Of a stretch of DNA of 64,000 bases, positions 51,701 to 61,494 are shown one piece after another. Position numbers and translations under genes: made by a program. Position 1 is the stretch's first letter; the number at the start of each line of letters is the position of its first letter. Source of the DNA: Vibrio tubiashii (GTDB lineage Bacteria; Pseudomonadota; Gammaproteobacteria; Enterobacterales; Vibrionaceae); assembly GCF_028551255.1 (NCBI RefSeq), contig NZ_CP117030.1, positions 992,001 through 1,056,000 on the forward strand, given 5' to 3'. Under the pieces are notes generated by a model. It was not told the origin of the DNA. It saw only the letters and a list, made by a program, of their open reading frames with translations, and ran no database searches.

Positions 51701-53407
51701 TTAAGCACAGCAATTACAGTTACGTTTATAACGGTCCATTTTACCGATACCTGGGTTAAAGGTATTGGTAGGATCTAACTGGTGATAAAACTTTTGCAAC
51801 GAATTTTCTGCCTCATACAAGTGCCCAACGTTATGCTCTGCGGGGTATTTTGCTCCTCGGCTGTTTAGATGCTCCAACATCAGCTTTTTCATTCGCTTGG
51901 TGTCAGTGCCTTTCTTGAAAATATAGTCTTGGTGGAACACGTAACACATAAAGTGTCCATAATAGAGCGACTTAACCAAGTTTTGGCTCACTTCCTCCGG
52001 CAAGGTTTCTAACCACTCTTCGTCATTTCGTCTTAATGCAATATCGAGCGCAACGATATCTTCAACCTCGTTTCGGTGGATCGTTTCATAACGAATAGCC
52101 GCCCCTGCTGCTGCAAAGCGATGCAAATAGGCTTTCTTCCCTTCATCCGGAGTACATTCAAAGAAGTCACTGTCAGGCTCTACCGCCCACACTTCTTGCA
52201 GATACTTTTGCGCTTCTGCGATACCACCATCACTCATTTTAAGCACAAGGTGATGCTCGTACTTGTCACGGTACTCCAACATGCGTTGTGGCAAGTGTTG
52301 AGGGAACAACTTGCTCGCGTAATACAAAATCGTATCTGGGAGATATTTACTGACTAAAGGCACGCGCTCTAAGAAGTTTTCCACTTTCGCTTTCAATGAA
52401 AACATCTTAGGTAAATTATCTGTACCCAACTTATCAATCGATAAGAACACATCTTTGCCGTACTTCTCTGCCATGTTAAAGATATCACGGTGAAGATACT
52501 CCCCCATTTCTGGCAGGTTTTCGAACTGAGTCAGGAAGTCTTTTCTTAGTTTGGTCAGTTTATTCGGATCATTGGTACCCAAATAGAAGATTTGTTCTTT
52601 TTGCGGGATTGGGTAGCTGTCCACGCGCACTGCAAATACACCTAATTTGCCAGCACAGCCGCTTGCCTCAAACAAACGACGTTCATCTGCATTGAAACGC
52701 GAAGGAATATCTGAAGTTACATCACGAACGCGCTCATCATATTCTTTGTCTGATGCCATACGCTCGTCATGAATGACATTAGCAGGGTCAAAGTTTCCAT
52801 CTTGGAGGTTTTGCAAAATTTCTTCTGGTGTCGGCCCAAGGCCATCGATCCCAAGGTGATTGACAAGGTGAAGTTGTCCCTTTTTATCGACCTGAGCAAA
52901 AATGGCTAGCTCAGTGTAAGCAGGGCCGCGTTTTACTAATGCGCCACCGGAGTTGTTTGCAATGCCGCCAACGACTGTCGCCCCCAGAGAAGAAGAACCA
53001 ATCACTGAATGTGGCGCTCGATTGACTGCTCTTAACTCTTTTTCTAGAGAATGAAGACTAGCGCCTGGAAGACAGATTGCTTGTTTGCCACCGTCAATGA
53101 GGTAGATTTGCTTCATTTTGGTAATGTTGATGACGACGACATCGCGGTCATAATCATTACCGCTTGGTGCAGAACCTTCGGTCAGTCCCGTTTTCGCAGC
53201 CTGCATAATAATAATGCAATTGTTCTCAACGCATTGTTCAATAATCTTCCATTGTTCAACAAGTGTATTGGGAAAAACAACGGCTAGAGCAGTACCGCTT
53301 CCGGAGCGAAAACCGCTGCGGTAGTACTTGTTTTTAACTTGATCGGTAAGGACGTTCTCTTCTCCTACGATCGCGGTAAATGCGTCAATCAGCTGCTTCT
53401 GTTTCAT
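51701..53407 (-). CDS. dld: Dld, quinone-dependent D-lactate dehydrogenase
   Basis: Peripheral membrane FAD enzyme of 568 aa (E. coli Dld 571 aa) that oxidises D-lactate to pyruvate and passes electrons to quinone. The FAD-binding domain shows MQAAKTGLTEGSAPSGNDYDRDVVVINIT and SVIGSSSLGATVVGGIANNSGG. The membrane-binding and C-terminal cap domains follow (KYEHHLVLKMSDGG, HNVGHLYEA). The protein ends in CNCCA. A LysR regulator lies upstream on the same strand and may control it (inference). Confidence 0.92.
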   Translation of the reverse strand: MKQKQLIDAFTAIVGEENVLTDQVKNKYYRSGFRSGSGTALAVVFPNTLVEQWKIIEQCVENNCIIIMQAAKTGLTEGSAPSGNDYDRDVVVINITKMKQIYLIDGGKQAICLPGASLHSLEKELRAVNRAPHSVIGSSSLGATVVGGIANNSGGALVKRGPAYTELAIFAQVDKKGQLHLVNHLGIDGLGPTPEEILQNLQDGNFDPANVIHDERMASDKEYDERVRDVTSDIPSRFNADERRLFEASGCAGKLGVFAVRVDSYPIPQKEQIFYLGTNDPNKLTKLRKDFLTQFENLPEMGEYLHRDIFNMAEKYGKDVFLSIDKLGTDNLPKMFSLKAKVENFLERVPLVSKYLPDTILYYASKLFPQHLPQRMLEYRDKYEHHLVLKMSDGGIAEAQKYLQEVWAVEPDSDFFECTPDEGKKAYLHRFAAAGAAIRYETIHRNEVEDIVALDIALRRNDEEWLETLPEEVSQNLVKSLYYGHFMCYVFHQDYIFKKGTDTKRMKKLMLEHLNSRGAKYPAEHNVGHLYEAENSLQKFYHQLDPTNTFNPGIGKMDRYKRNCNCCA

Positions 53408-53867
53408 ATCCGTATCTCTAATTATTGTGCCCGATCAATATAAGCAGTCCAATTCTTTACGTCCATGACCGTAAGTGAACCCTGTGACAGCCACAATAAC
53501 TCTAATGTTTATTTTTTAAATAATTTCAAATAGTTAATATTTTTAAAAGACAAATATCAACAAAGAAAAATATCGTTTCCATAAAGAAACAATACAAAAT
53601 TAAAATGTTAACAAACAGATTCAGATTGAGAATCGAGTAAATCAGACTCTGCGTATAAACCCTCTGTTTTAAAAGAATTTATGCACAGAAAAATGCCTAC
53701 AATACCTAGACACAGCCAGCAACAAATCGAACTAAAAACATCACAAGAGTGTTGGATTATTGTGACAAGCCAAGACTCTCAACAAAGAAGCACCTAATAG
53801 AAACTCAAGTCGTAAGTTTGAAAAAGTGTTCTAGGCTAGATTTCGTTAAGCAAAAGGGCTCTTTCGA
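53408..53867. other. AT-rich intergenic region upstream of dld
   Basis: 460 bp without a supported gene. It holds the dld promoter. A short GTTTC/GAAAC inverted repeat (53575-53590) followed by a T-rich stretch on the minus strand could be a weak LysR-gene terminator. Confidence 0.5.
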
Positions 53868-54770
53868 CTAAAATTGATAGCTGCGCTCTTGAAAGCACTG
53901 ATACAAATGCTCAATGAAAAGCTTAATTTTTTCAGGCTGTTGGCGAGTATATGGGTAGACCGCATAGATACCGAGGCACTTTGCCGTCTCCTCTTTGAAC
54001 AGTTGAATCAACCGACCTTGCTGTAAATCTTCATAAACCAACACACGAGGTACGTAAATGATTCCCTGCCCCAACAAAGCAACGTTACGTAGGGCTGAAG
54101 AGTTATTAGTACACAGATTGCCATCCACTTTGACTTGATAGACATCGTCACCGTTTTTAAACGCCCACTCTCTCGCTCCCGTCTCCTGATAGGCATAAGC
54201 TAAACAATTGTGTTTTGTGAGTTCTTTTGGCGTTTTAGGCTTACCATTTTTCGCTATGTACTTGGGTGAGGCGCAAACAATCCAATTGGCATCGACCAAC
54301 TTGCGCGCGATGAGGCTTGAATCAGGAAGAACCCCTGTGCGAATGGCTAAATCAAAACGCTCATTGACGATATCCACAAAACGATTATCCAGCTCCATAT
54401 CAATGTTGATATCTGGGTATTCTTGGTTAAATTCAGCGATAACAGTAGGTAAGATCAACTCACCGGATATGATAGGAACGGTAATCTTAATGTTGCCGGA
54501 TAAGCTCTTACCTAAGCCAACAATCGATTCCTCAGCCATTGCTACAGCTTGATAAACACTTCTCGCATGTTCAAAAAAGGCTTGCCCAGACTCTGTCAGT
54601 TTGAGGGTTCGAGTCGTTCGGTAAAGGAGTTGAACGCCGATATCTTGCTCAAGTTTAGCGATACGCTTACTGACAACCGACTTGGTCAATTCCATGTGTC
54701 TTGCAGCTGCACTAAATGAGCCCAGCTCAACCAAATGGTAGAAAATAATATAGTCGTCGGTATTTCTCAT
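53868..54770 (-). CDS. LysR-family transcriptional regulator
   Basis: A 300-aa LysR-type regulator. The helix-turn-helix is at residues 3-62 (YIIFYHLVELGSFSAAARHMELTKSVVSKRIAKLEQDIG), followed by the effector domain (IKITVPIISGELILPTVIAEFNQEYPDI). It resembles the DsdC/AaeR-like group in which the regulator reads single-gene targets. It lies 460 bp upstream of dld in the same direction, so dld regulation is possible but unproven. Confidence 0.85.
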   Translation of the reverse strand: MRNTDDYIIFYHLVELGSFSAAARHMELTKSVVSKRIAKLEQDIGVQLLYRTTRTLKLTESGQAFFEHARSVYQAVAMAEESIVGLGKSLSGNIKITVPIISGELILPTVIAEFNQEYPDINIDMELDNRFVDIVNERFDLAIRTGVLPDSSLIARKLVDANWIVCASPKYIAKNGKPKTPKELTKHNCLAYAYQETGAREWAFKNGDDVYQVKVDGNLCTNNSSALRNVALLGQGIIYVPRVLVYEDLQQGRLIQLFKEETAKCLGIYAVYPYTRQQPEKIKLFIEHLYQCFQERSYQF

Positions 54771-54894
54771 GCGTCTTCACTACTAACCTGGAGAGAAGAA
54801 TATTGTAAGGAGAATGGAGACAGAATGCAGTTCCTAGAGTCACACTTGTGCGCTGTGTCAGCCTCATCTAGAAAGGTTTACTTGCTCCAGAGAC

Positions 54895-54916
54895 AAAAAA
54901 ACCAGCTTTCGCTGGT
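54895..54916 (-). terminator. Terminator of the solitary tRNA-Cys
   Basis: Stem ACCAGC/GCTGGT (54901-54906 with 54911-54916) with a GAAA loop on the minus strand, followed by a run of T. Confidence 0.8.
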
Positions 54917-54985
54917 CTAGTATTGATGCTTTAACATCTGAGCTTTCACATTCGGATATTGCTGTTGCCGTACCCGAGAAAAGAA

Positions 54986-55059
54986 TGGAGGCGCGTCCCG
55001 GAGTCGAACCGAGGTCCACGGATTTGCAATCCGCTGCATAGCCACTCTGCCAACGCGCC
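54986..55059 (-). tRNA. tRNA-Cys(GCA), copy 3
   Basis: Same 74-nt sequence as the other two copies, with encoded CCA, but with unrelated flanks, no tRNA-Leu and a different terminator. Confidence 0.95.
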
Positions 55060-55237
55060 CTTCTTTCCAACGCTTTAGTTACCCACCGCTGCGTTCGATG
55101 CATACTCTACGGATTGAGCTTAGAGAGTCAAACAAAAATCGAATTAATCCGTTTGTTTGCTGAGTTTTAAAGCAACATGATGCGAGTTCGAGCAATCAAG
55201 GTGAATTTTCCTGCACCCTCGTTCCACCAGCAGTTCA

Positions 55238-55594
55238 TTAACTAATGCCCAACTCAACTCTATCGGCCTTTGGAAGCTTCTTTGCCACCAGTTCGTATGA
55301 GCGCTCGCAAAGATCTTGTACAAGCCCATCTTCGACATCACCAGGGTAGTAAACCGTTACCCAATGGCGCTTGTTGGTGTGATAGCCGGGAGTAATATCG
55401 TTAAACTGAGAGGTGAGGACTTCTCCATCTTCAGGAACGACTTTCACCGTCACGTACTCACGCCCTTCACGCTCGGCAAGTATCGCAAACATCTTGCCTT
55501 TCACTTTATATACTAAAGCATCGGGACCAAACGGATAACCTGACTCTGCACATTTAAAACTGTCTAAATACTTAGCCAAATCTGAATTGTTCAT
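55238..55594 (-). CDS. MmcQ/YjbR-family DNA-binding-like protein
   Basis: A 118-aa protein of the MmcQ/YjbR family (CyaY-like fold). Recognisable parts are ESGYPFGPDALVYKVKGKMFAIL near the N-terminus and GYHTNKRHWVTVYYPGDVEDGLVQDLCERSYELVAKKLPK near the C-terminus. Family members bind DNA with low specificity in structural work; the physiological role is unknown. It follows the HopJ-family gene, separated by a terminator, so it has its own promoter. Confidence 0.85.
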   Translation of the reverse strand: MNNSDLAKYLDSFKCAESGYPFGPDALVYKVKGKMFAILAEREGREYVTVKVVPEDGEVLTSQFNDITPGYHTNKRHWVTVYYPGDVEDGLVQDLCERSYELVAKKLPKADRVELGIS

Positions 55595-55611
55595 ATCAAA
55601 CGCTCCAATTA

Positions 55612-55634
55612 AAAAGGAGCACTAGGCTCCTTTA
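55612..55634 (-). terminator. Intrinsic terminator of the HopJ-family gene
   Basis: An 8-bp stem (55614-55621 with 55627-55634) followed on the minus strand by TTAATT. Confidence 0.75.
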
Positions 55635-55638
55635 TCTG

Positions 55639-55983
55639 CTATTTAGAAATAAGTGCATCACCTTCAAATCTGATGCCTTGCCAGCCAAACTGAATAAAAT
55701 TACGGATGTTGGCGTGATCTTGACCATCAGGATTGCCTAAGACATCTTCTCGATAAAACTTGCCAAAACATGCCAGTGTTGATGAAGGGTCTAATTGGTT
55801 TAGAAGGCCAAACGCAAAGATTTTGCATGAGCCATTATTCTGGTTTGCATCGTTTAAGGTCTCTCCGTTAACAAACGCGGTTGGCGTGAACTCATAGTTT
55901 GCTTCAATGACCGCCATAGTATCTTCAAATTGCACCGATTCAGGCGATTGAGAAAGGTTGTCGAGAAATTGCTTCAGATCCAT
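55639..55983 (-). CDS. HopJ-family small protein
   Basis: A 114-aa acidic protein matching the HopJ type III effector family (FVNGETLNDANQNNGSCKIFAFGLLNQL, ACFGKFYREDVL, HANIRNFIQFGWQGIRFEGDAL). In gammaproteobacteria these genes are widespread housekeeping-like genes, and no secretion system is nearby, so an effector role is unlikely. GGAG precedes the ATG at 55983 on the coding strand; an open frame up to 56079 is not supported. Function unknown. Confidence 0.8.
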   Translation of the reverse strand: MDLKQFLDNLSQSPESVQFEDTMAVIEANYEFTPTAFVNGETLNDANQNNGSCKIFAFGLLNQLDPSSTLACFGKFYREDVLGNPDGQDHANIRNFIQFGWQGIRFEGDALISK

Positions 55984-56033
55984 GTGATATATACTCCATA
56001 AAATTTGGATCGAGTCTAAGACATAGATTGAAA

Positions 56034-56063
56034 TAAAAAAAGCTCTTTCGCGATGAAAGAGCT
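56034..56063 (-). terminator. Intrinsic terminator of the dCACHE chemoreceptor gene
   Basis: A 9-bp stem (56041-56049 with 56055-56063), followed on the minus strand by TTTTTTATT. Confidence 0.85.
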
Positions 56064-56081
56064 TTTGCTGCGAGGACACTA

Positions 56082-58394
56082 TTAATATTTAAATTGCGAC
56101 ACTTCCGCATTCAATCGATCAGCTTCGCTAGACAAACCTTGAAGCACATCATCGACATCTTGCACTTGAACCGATACCGCTGAAGAGGCATCTGCAATAG
56201 AAGTAATACTGCCACTTATCTCGTCAGTTACAGCCTTTTGTTCCTCAGTAGCAGCTGCGATTTGTACGTTCATCTCATTTAGGTCATTAAGCATAGTCAC
56301 AATTTGCTCGAGCATCTCAGTGTTTTTATCACAGGTGGTGACACCCTCAGACACCGTGTTATTTGCGCTCTCTATACTCTGAGACACACTTTGAGTTTCG
56401 CGCTGAAGTGATTCAATTTTTTCACGAATTTCTTCAGTAGAAGACTGCGTTCGACCCGCAAGAGAGCGAACTTCATCCGCAACGACCGCAAAGCCACGAC
56501 CTTGCTCACCGGCCCTTGCCGCCTCTATCGCAGCATTCAGCGCTAGTAGATTGGTTTGCTCTGCGATACCTTGAATAACATCGAGCACTTCGGCAATCGA
56601 GTTAGTTTCAGTATGCAGCCTTTGGATCGCATCGACTGCGGTTTTCATCTCTGCGTCTAAACGAGAGATTTCACTGCCTAAGTTCTGACCAACCTGAACA
56701 CCTTCACTGCCGGTATCATTGGCATTTTTAACAAACTCTGCTGCTCGCGTCGCGAATTGTGCTACCTCGGCAATCGAAGCGCTCATCTCATTCACCGCAG
56801 TCGCTACCGACTCAGTTCTATGATTTTGGTCAGCAACCGATTCACGGGTACTGTTCATGTTGCCCGCCATGCTCTGGGTATTGCTGTTAAGGTTATTGGT
56901 GGTTTGTGCAAACTGACCAATGATATCTTGTAGATGAGCAAACAACGAATTGAGTGAGATAGCTAAATCGGTCATTTCATCTTTACCAGACTCCTCTAGA
57001 CGTTGGGTCAGATCATTGTTTTTGCCAATCCACTGTACTTTCTCACTAGCAAGCTTGATCGGTTTAGCAATGCTGTTACCGAGTAGATAAGAAATAAACA
57101 TCGCTACCGCAACCACTACGACAATACTACTGATTACAGTCATGAACAGAGAGCTAATTAAAGTCTCTAGATCTTCCAAAGCCTCCTCTTTGTCAATGTC
57201 AGTCACAATACCCCAAGTTAACCCTGCGACATTGACCGGAGAGTAAGCAGAAAGCACTTCTACGCCACGATAATCGGTGACAATGTCAGATCCACTTTGG
57301 CCTCTGAGGGCCGCCTTTGAGGTTGCAGTTGCGACAGGTTGACGGCCAATCGCTGAAGACTTGCCTTCAATTTGGGCCAACACTGACTGAGAAACACCCG
57401 CTTCCTTCAATGCCGCGAAATAGCTGTCAGGGTTTTCCATTAAGAATCGGGATTCGCTACGGAGTAATCCATCTTGTCCAACTAAGTAAGTCTCGCCACT
57501 TTCCCCTAAGCCTGCAAAACTCCAATTGCTGTTGAAAGTCATGATTCGATTGATTTCATCAACAGGCATTTGGAAGATCAACACACCCAATGTTTGGTTC
57601 GCATTTTTTACTGGAGTGGCAATAAAAGAAGCGGCTGCTTCGTAAGAGGGGTAATAAGGATAAAAATCTTCTAAGTGATATTGATTAGCTGACAAATTCA
57701 TTGCGTTTTTAAATGCTTTGGCAATACCACTATTCGCATAAGGGCCAGAATTTAAATTAGTTGCATAGTCTAGCTCTTTAAATACTGAATAAACGATATT
57801 ACCTTCAACATCGACTAAGAAAATATCGTAATAACCAAACTCTTCTAAGAATCCTTTGATACTTGGATGATACGTAGCATGGACAGAATCATATTCGGTA
57901 CCCAAAGAGTCACTCATTAAATTGTGTTTTTCACCAAGAGGGTTAGGGTTTGTACCGATATAACGAGCTTGAAGCGCTTTACTAAGGGGGGATAATGCAT
58001 TGAGCTTTTGCATTTCATTGGCCGATGCTCCGCCATTTGCCCCTTTATAGGTCGCGCCAAAATTTGCTTGGTAATAAGATTGTAACCGCCCGATGTCGCT
58101 TTGAGAGACTTGCTCTATTGGGTATGACTTGAACGCCTCACTAAAAGCTCCCATCGCATCTTTGACCCCAACAGAATTGGCGGTCGTTACGACTTGACCA
58201 CTTATGTGTTTGAAATAACTTTCAATTTCATTTTTCTTAATTTCACGAACGGAAATCAATTGACTGGTTGCCCGTTCAAATAACGCTTGTTCAGAAAGTC
58301 CTGAAGAACGCCATCCGACAATGACACCGGTTGCGACAACCGCCAAGGTGCACAATAGCGTTGAAGCCAACACTATCTTCGTTGCAATTTTCAT
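56082..58394 (-). CDS. Methyl-accepting chemotaxis protein with a large periplasmic CACHE sensor
   Basis: A 770-aa transmembrane chemoreceptor. Helix 1 is at about residues 8-28. The periplasmic sensor (30-405) contains a family-specific N-terminal half and a CACHE-type half with [21 protein letters not shown] and [15 protein letters not shown]. Helix 2 is at about 412-438, then a HAMP domain (438-490) and the signalling domain (500-770) with tip [20 protein letters not shown]. The ligand is unknown. No C-terminal CheR-docking pentapeptide is present. It is monocistronic. Confidence 0.88.
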   Translation of the reverse strand: MKIATKIVLASTLLCTLAVVATGVIVGWRSSGLSEQALFERATSQLISVREIKKNEIESYFKHISGQVVTTANSVGVKDAMGAFSEAFKSYPIEQVSQSDIGRLQSYYQANFGATYKGANGGASANEMQKLNALSPLSKALQARYIGTNPNPLGEKHNLMSDSLGTEYDSVHATYHPSIKGFLEEFGYYDIFLVDVEGNIVYSVFKELDYATNLNSGPYANSGIAKAFKNAMNLSANQYHLEDFYPYYPSYEAAASFIATPVKNANQTLGVLIFQMPVDEINRIMTFNSNWSFAGLGESGETYLVGQDGLLRSESRFLMENPDSYFAALKEAGVSQSVLAQIEGKSSAIGRQPVATATSKAALRGQSGSDIVTDYRGVEVLSAYSPVNVAGLTWGIVTDIDKEEALEDLETLISSLFMTVISSIVVVVAVAMFISYLLGNSIAKPIKLASEKVQWIGKNNDLTQRLEESGKDEMTDLAISLNSLFAHLQDIIGQFAQTTNNLNSNTQSMAGNMNSTRESVADQNHRTESVATAVNEMSASIAEVAQFATRAAEFVKNANDTGSEGVQVGQNLGSEISRLDAEMKTAVDAIQRLHTETNSIAEVLDVIQGIAEQTNLLALNAAIEAARAGEQGRGFAVVADEVRSLAGRTQSSTEEIREKIESLQRETQSVSQSIESANNTVSEGVTTCDKNTEMLEQIVTMLNDLNEMNVQIAAATEEQKAVTDEISGSITSIADASSAVSVQVQDVDDVLQGLSSEADRLNAEVSQFKY

Positions 58395-58640
58395 AACGAC
58401 AACCCCTCACAGATATTCCGTATCTGCCTGTTTATTTAGAGGAAACTCGCCAACCAACGCTTTAGTAATACATTTCTTCCAGATGAAGTATCTCTAATAA
58501 GCCGAGTTATTATTTGTATATGCATGCTGTTCTATAAGTGTAAGCACAAAATTTAAACTTTTCGATTAGTTGTCGAAAATATTCTAAATCTAACTATTTA
58601 GAGGCATATTTTTACACTTGTTGCATATACATAAATAACC

Positions 58641-59399
58641 CTACATTCTTATCCCACCATCAACCTCAATTATACGACCGTTTATATAGTCGTTTTCGAA
58701 GATAAATTTAACCGTATTTGCTATCTCTGCAGTTTCTCCCATTCGCCCAACAGGAATCATAGACTCTAATCGGGCGATCGCTTCCGGTTTCATTTGCGCC
58801 GCCATCGGGGTCTCTATCACGCCCGGCGCTATCGCCGCAGCCCGAATGCCAAACCTTGCAAGCTCTTTCGCCCATGTTGTCGCTAGAGTCGCCACTGCTG
58901 CTTTTGAAGCGGCATAATTAGTTTGGCCTATGTTTCCCGCGCGAGCGACACTGGATATATTGATAATCACGCCCTTGCGCTCAGTTTTAATCATATTTAA
59001 CGCTGCTTCTCGCCCGCAGAGAAACGTCCCGTTAAGGTTTACGTTTATCACGGAGTTAAACTGTTCGAGTGACATCTTTGAGATTTCGCCATCTTTGACT
59101 TTCACTAGCAGACCATCTCGTAAAATACCCGCATTGTTGACTAAGCCATCTATATGACCAAAGTCAGTGACAATGTCACTAAACACCTGCTCTACTTCAT
59201 CTTCATTGGTCACATCGGCTCGATAAGTCAACGCCTTAACACCAAGCATATGACATTGTTCTTGAGTGTGCCTCAAAGCTTGTTCATTTACATCGATAAG
59301 GGCCATTTCAGCGCCAGCGTGCGCTAACGTCACAGCCATCATTTGCCCCAAACCTTGCCCTGCGCCAGTGATTGCAATCACGCTTTCTTTTAACTCCAT
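58641..59399 (-). CDS. Short-chain dehydrogenase/reductase in the valine operon
   Basis: NAD(P)-dependent SDR of 252 aa. The nucleotide motif GAGQGLGQ (12-19) and NNAG, the catalytic Ser in ISSVARAG, and Tyr-Lys in YAASKAAV are all present. It resembles FabG-type 3-oxoacyl reductases and 3-hydroxyacyl-CoA dehydrogenases. It is the last gene of the operon, 12 bp after mmsB, so it probably acts on a branched-chain or short acyl-CoA intermediate (inference). No terminator hairpin was seen downstream. Confidence 0.8.
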   Translation of the reverse strand: MELKESVIAITGAGQGLGQMMAVTLAHAGAEMALIDVNEQALRHTQEQCHMLGVKALTYRADVTNEDEVEQVFSDIVTDFGHIDGLVNNAGILRDGLLVKVKDGEISKMSLEQFNSVINVNLNGTFLCGREAALNMIKTERKGVIINISSVARAGNIGQTNYAASKAAVATLATTWAKELARFGIRAAAIAPGVIETPMAAQMKPEAIARLESMIPVGRMGETAEIANTVKFIFENDYINGRIIEVDGGIRM

Positions 59400-59411
59400 A
59401 GCAAGCTCCTT

Positions 59412-60317
59412 TTACTTATCGTTGTTCGATTGATAGAACTCAAACAAGCTAGAGAAATCGAGCTCAGCATTACCATTCATGTTATGAAATGCATACAAGT
59501 TTCGCGCTAATGAGCCCATAGGAACGGAGGATTGACTCTTAGAGGCGGCTTCTAATCCTAGGCCAAGATCTTTTAGCATCAGCTTGCTCATAAAACCCGG
59601 TTGGTACTGATTTGATGCCGGTGCATTTTCCATTACTCCTGGGCACGGATTGTAAAGTTCCAATGCCCAGTTTCGACCAGAGCTCTGTAGCATGATGTTT
59701 GATAGCACTTTAGGGTCTAGCCCATTATCAATACCTAAGTTGAGCGCTTCACAAGTCCCTGACATTAAAATACCGAGCATCAAGTTATTGCATATTTTGC
59801 CCATTTGACCGCTACCAGTTTGACCGGCATGGAAGGTATTTTTTCCCATATGTTGCAGCACTTTCTCTGCTTTGTGGAACGCCTCATCACTTCCGCCAAC
59901 AATAAAGGTCAGCGTACCTGCTTTTGCTCCCGCAACCCCACCGGATACCGGCGCATCAGTAAAAAACACACCCTTTTCATCCGCCGCTTGCCCGACTAAA
60001 CGCGCCGACTCTGGGTCAATGGTTGATGAGTCAATGATTAACGTTCCTGGCTTTATATGACTGAGTAGACCTTCTTTACCCTGACCATCCAAGTACACAG
60101 ATTTAACGTGCTCTCCTGCTGGCAGCATGCTGATGACCACATCAGCTTGATCAACCGCACTCTCAAGTGAACCACATACTTTCGCGCCAACCTCTGCAAG
60201 CGGCCTCGTTAGACTGTCGACTAAGTCATACACCTGAACATTAAAACCTGCGTTGACTAGATTGGTTGCCATAGGTGCACCCATGTTGCCTAGCCCAATA
60301 AATGCGATAGTTTCCAT
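59412..60317 (-). CDS. mmsB: 3-Hydroxyisobutyrate dehydrogenase (MmsB)
   Basis: A 301-aa beta-hydroxyacid dehydrogenase that oxidises 3-hydroxyisobutyrate to methylmalonate semialdehyde with NAD. It has the N-terminal motif FIGLGNMGAPMATNLVNAG, substrate-binding DAPVSGGVAGAKAGTL, and the catalytic lysine in GSGQMGKICNN. Length matches the family. It sits between the HIBYL-CoA hydrolase and SDR genes in the valine operon. Confidence 0.9.
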   Translation of the reverse strand: METIAFIGLGNMGAPMATNLVNAGFNVQVYDLVDSLTRPLAEVGAKVCGSLESAVDQADVVISMLPAGEHVKSVYLDGQGKEGLLSHIKPGTLIIDSSTIDPESARLVGQAADEKGVFFTDAPVSGGVAGAKAGTLTFIVGGSDEAFHKAEKVLQHMGKNTFHAGQTGSGQMGKICNNLMLGILMSGTCEALNLGIDNGLDPKVLSNIMLQSSGRNWALELYNPCPGVMENAPASNQYQPGFMSKLMLKDLGLGLEAASKSQSSVPMGSLARNLYAFHNMNGNAELDFSSLFEFYQSNNDK

Positions 60318-60346
60318 GACGTTTCTCCGATTTTTCTTTTATCAAC

Positions 60347-61477
60347 CTAGTAATGCCCTAACTGCGACAGTGGGTGTTTTTCCTCTGACCAAAGAGAAGT
60401 AAACAAACTGTCGATCACCTTGTCTTCAACTTCAGCCACATTTTTATAGCGCCATTTAGGATTACCATCTTTATCGATTAATCGCGCACGAACGCCTTCT
60501 CTAAACTCTCCGAGTAGAGCACTGCGAACAGACAGGTTAAGTTCAAGACGGAAACAGTCGGCAAGTGATAACTGGCTGTACTGGGTCATTTGGCGATAGC
60601 AAATATGCGCAGTGACCGAACTACCATTTGCTAGATTCGCCTTAGCGGTCTCTAACCACTTTTCGCCAATCGACAATGCTTGAATGTTGTCGACCACCTG
60701 CAAAGCACTATCTGCATGGCAAGCGGATTGAATATGATTGAGATAAGGCAAGATCTGCGCTTCAGGTTTATGCTCATTGACCTCAGCTTCGAACGATTCG
60801 AGCATTTCAGTCACCACCTCATAGGCATCATCGACGCAATCCCAATCGGCGATTTGTAGCTGCTGAAGAAGTACAGACTTGTGGTCAGGTAACGCCATAT
60901 GGTCAGCTAAGTGAAGCGAGACTGCATCCGTAGCGGTCACCATCATTCCGGTCAGTCCGAGAAACAAGCCAACACCGCTATCGAGGCGATTTAAAAACCA
61001 GGTTGCGCCCACATCAGGATATAGGCCAATACTAATTTCGGGCATGGCAAGGCGAGAATCTGGAGTCACTACCTTATGGCTAGAACCCATGTAAAGCCCC
61101 ATACCACCGCCCATTACGATTCCCTGCCCCCATGCAATAATAGGTTTACAGTAAGTATGAATAAGATAATCGCACTGATACTCGACAGTAAAAAAGTGCG
61201 AACAAAAGTCTTGAATCTGCTCTTCGGTCGAGCCGCTCATCACATTGTACATGGTGCGAACATCACCACCTGCACAAAACGCTTTCTCTCCAGCGCCTTC
61301 AAGCAACACACATACAATGGCATCATCCTCGTGCCAAATGTCCAATTGGTGCTTTAAGCTTGCCAACATATCGATTGATAGCGCATTTAAAGAGGGGGCG
61401 TTGTCTAAGGTGGCAACGGCGATTTTATGCTCACTGTCACTACAGGGCAGCTCCGCAAAATGGACTAAATCACTCAT
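60347..61477 (-). CDS. 3-Hydroxyisobutyryl-CoA hydrolase
   Basis: A 376-aa enoyl-CoA hydratase/isomerase superfamily protein of the HIBYL-CoA hydrolase type, which frees 3-hydroxyisobutyrate from CoA. Diagnostic segments are AFCAGGDVRTMYN (oxyanion hole), GIVMGGGMGLYMGSSHKVVTPDSRLAMPEISIGLYPDVGATWFLNR, and the C-terminal FREGVRARLIDKDGNPKW. ATG 61477 has AGGAGG seven bases upstream on the coding strand, so the 5' extension to 61510 is excluded. Confidence 0.88.
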   Translation of the reverse strand: MSDLVHFAELPCSDSEHKIAVATLDNAPSLNALSIDMLASLKHQLDIWHEDDAIVCVLLEGAGEKAFCAGGDVRTMYNVMSGSTEEQIQDFCSHFFTVEYQCDYLIHTYCKPIIAWGQGIVMGGGMGLYMGSSHKVVTPDSRLAMPEISIGLYPDVGATWFLNRLDSGVGLFLGLTGMMVTATDAVSLHLADHMALPDHKSVLLQQLQIADWDCVDDAYEVVTEMLESFEAEVNEHKPEAQILPYLNHIQSACHADSALQVVDNIQALSIGEKWLETAKANLANGSSVTAHICYRQMTQYSQLSLADCFRLELNLSVRSALLGEFREGVRARLIDKDGNPKWRYKNVAEVEDKVIDSLFTSLWSEEKHPLSQLGHY

Positions 61478-61494
61478 ATAGCTTCCTCCTGAAC

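Noticed and set aside
55639..55983. Type III secretion effector (HopJ)
   Set aside because: The family name is historical; the gene is in a housekeeping context with no secretion system or chaperone nearby.
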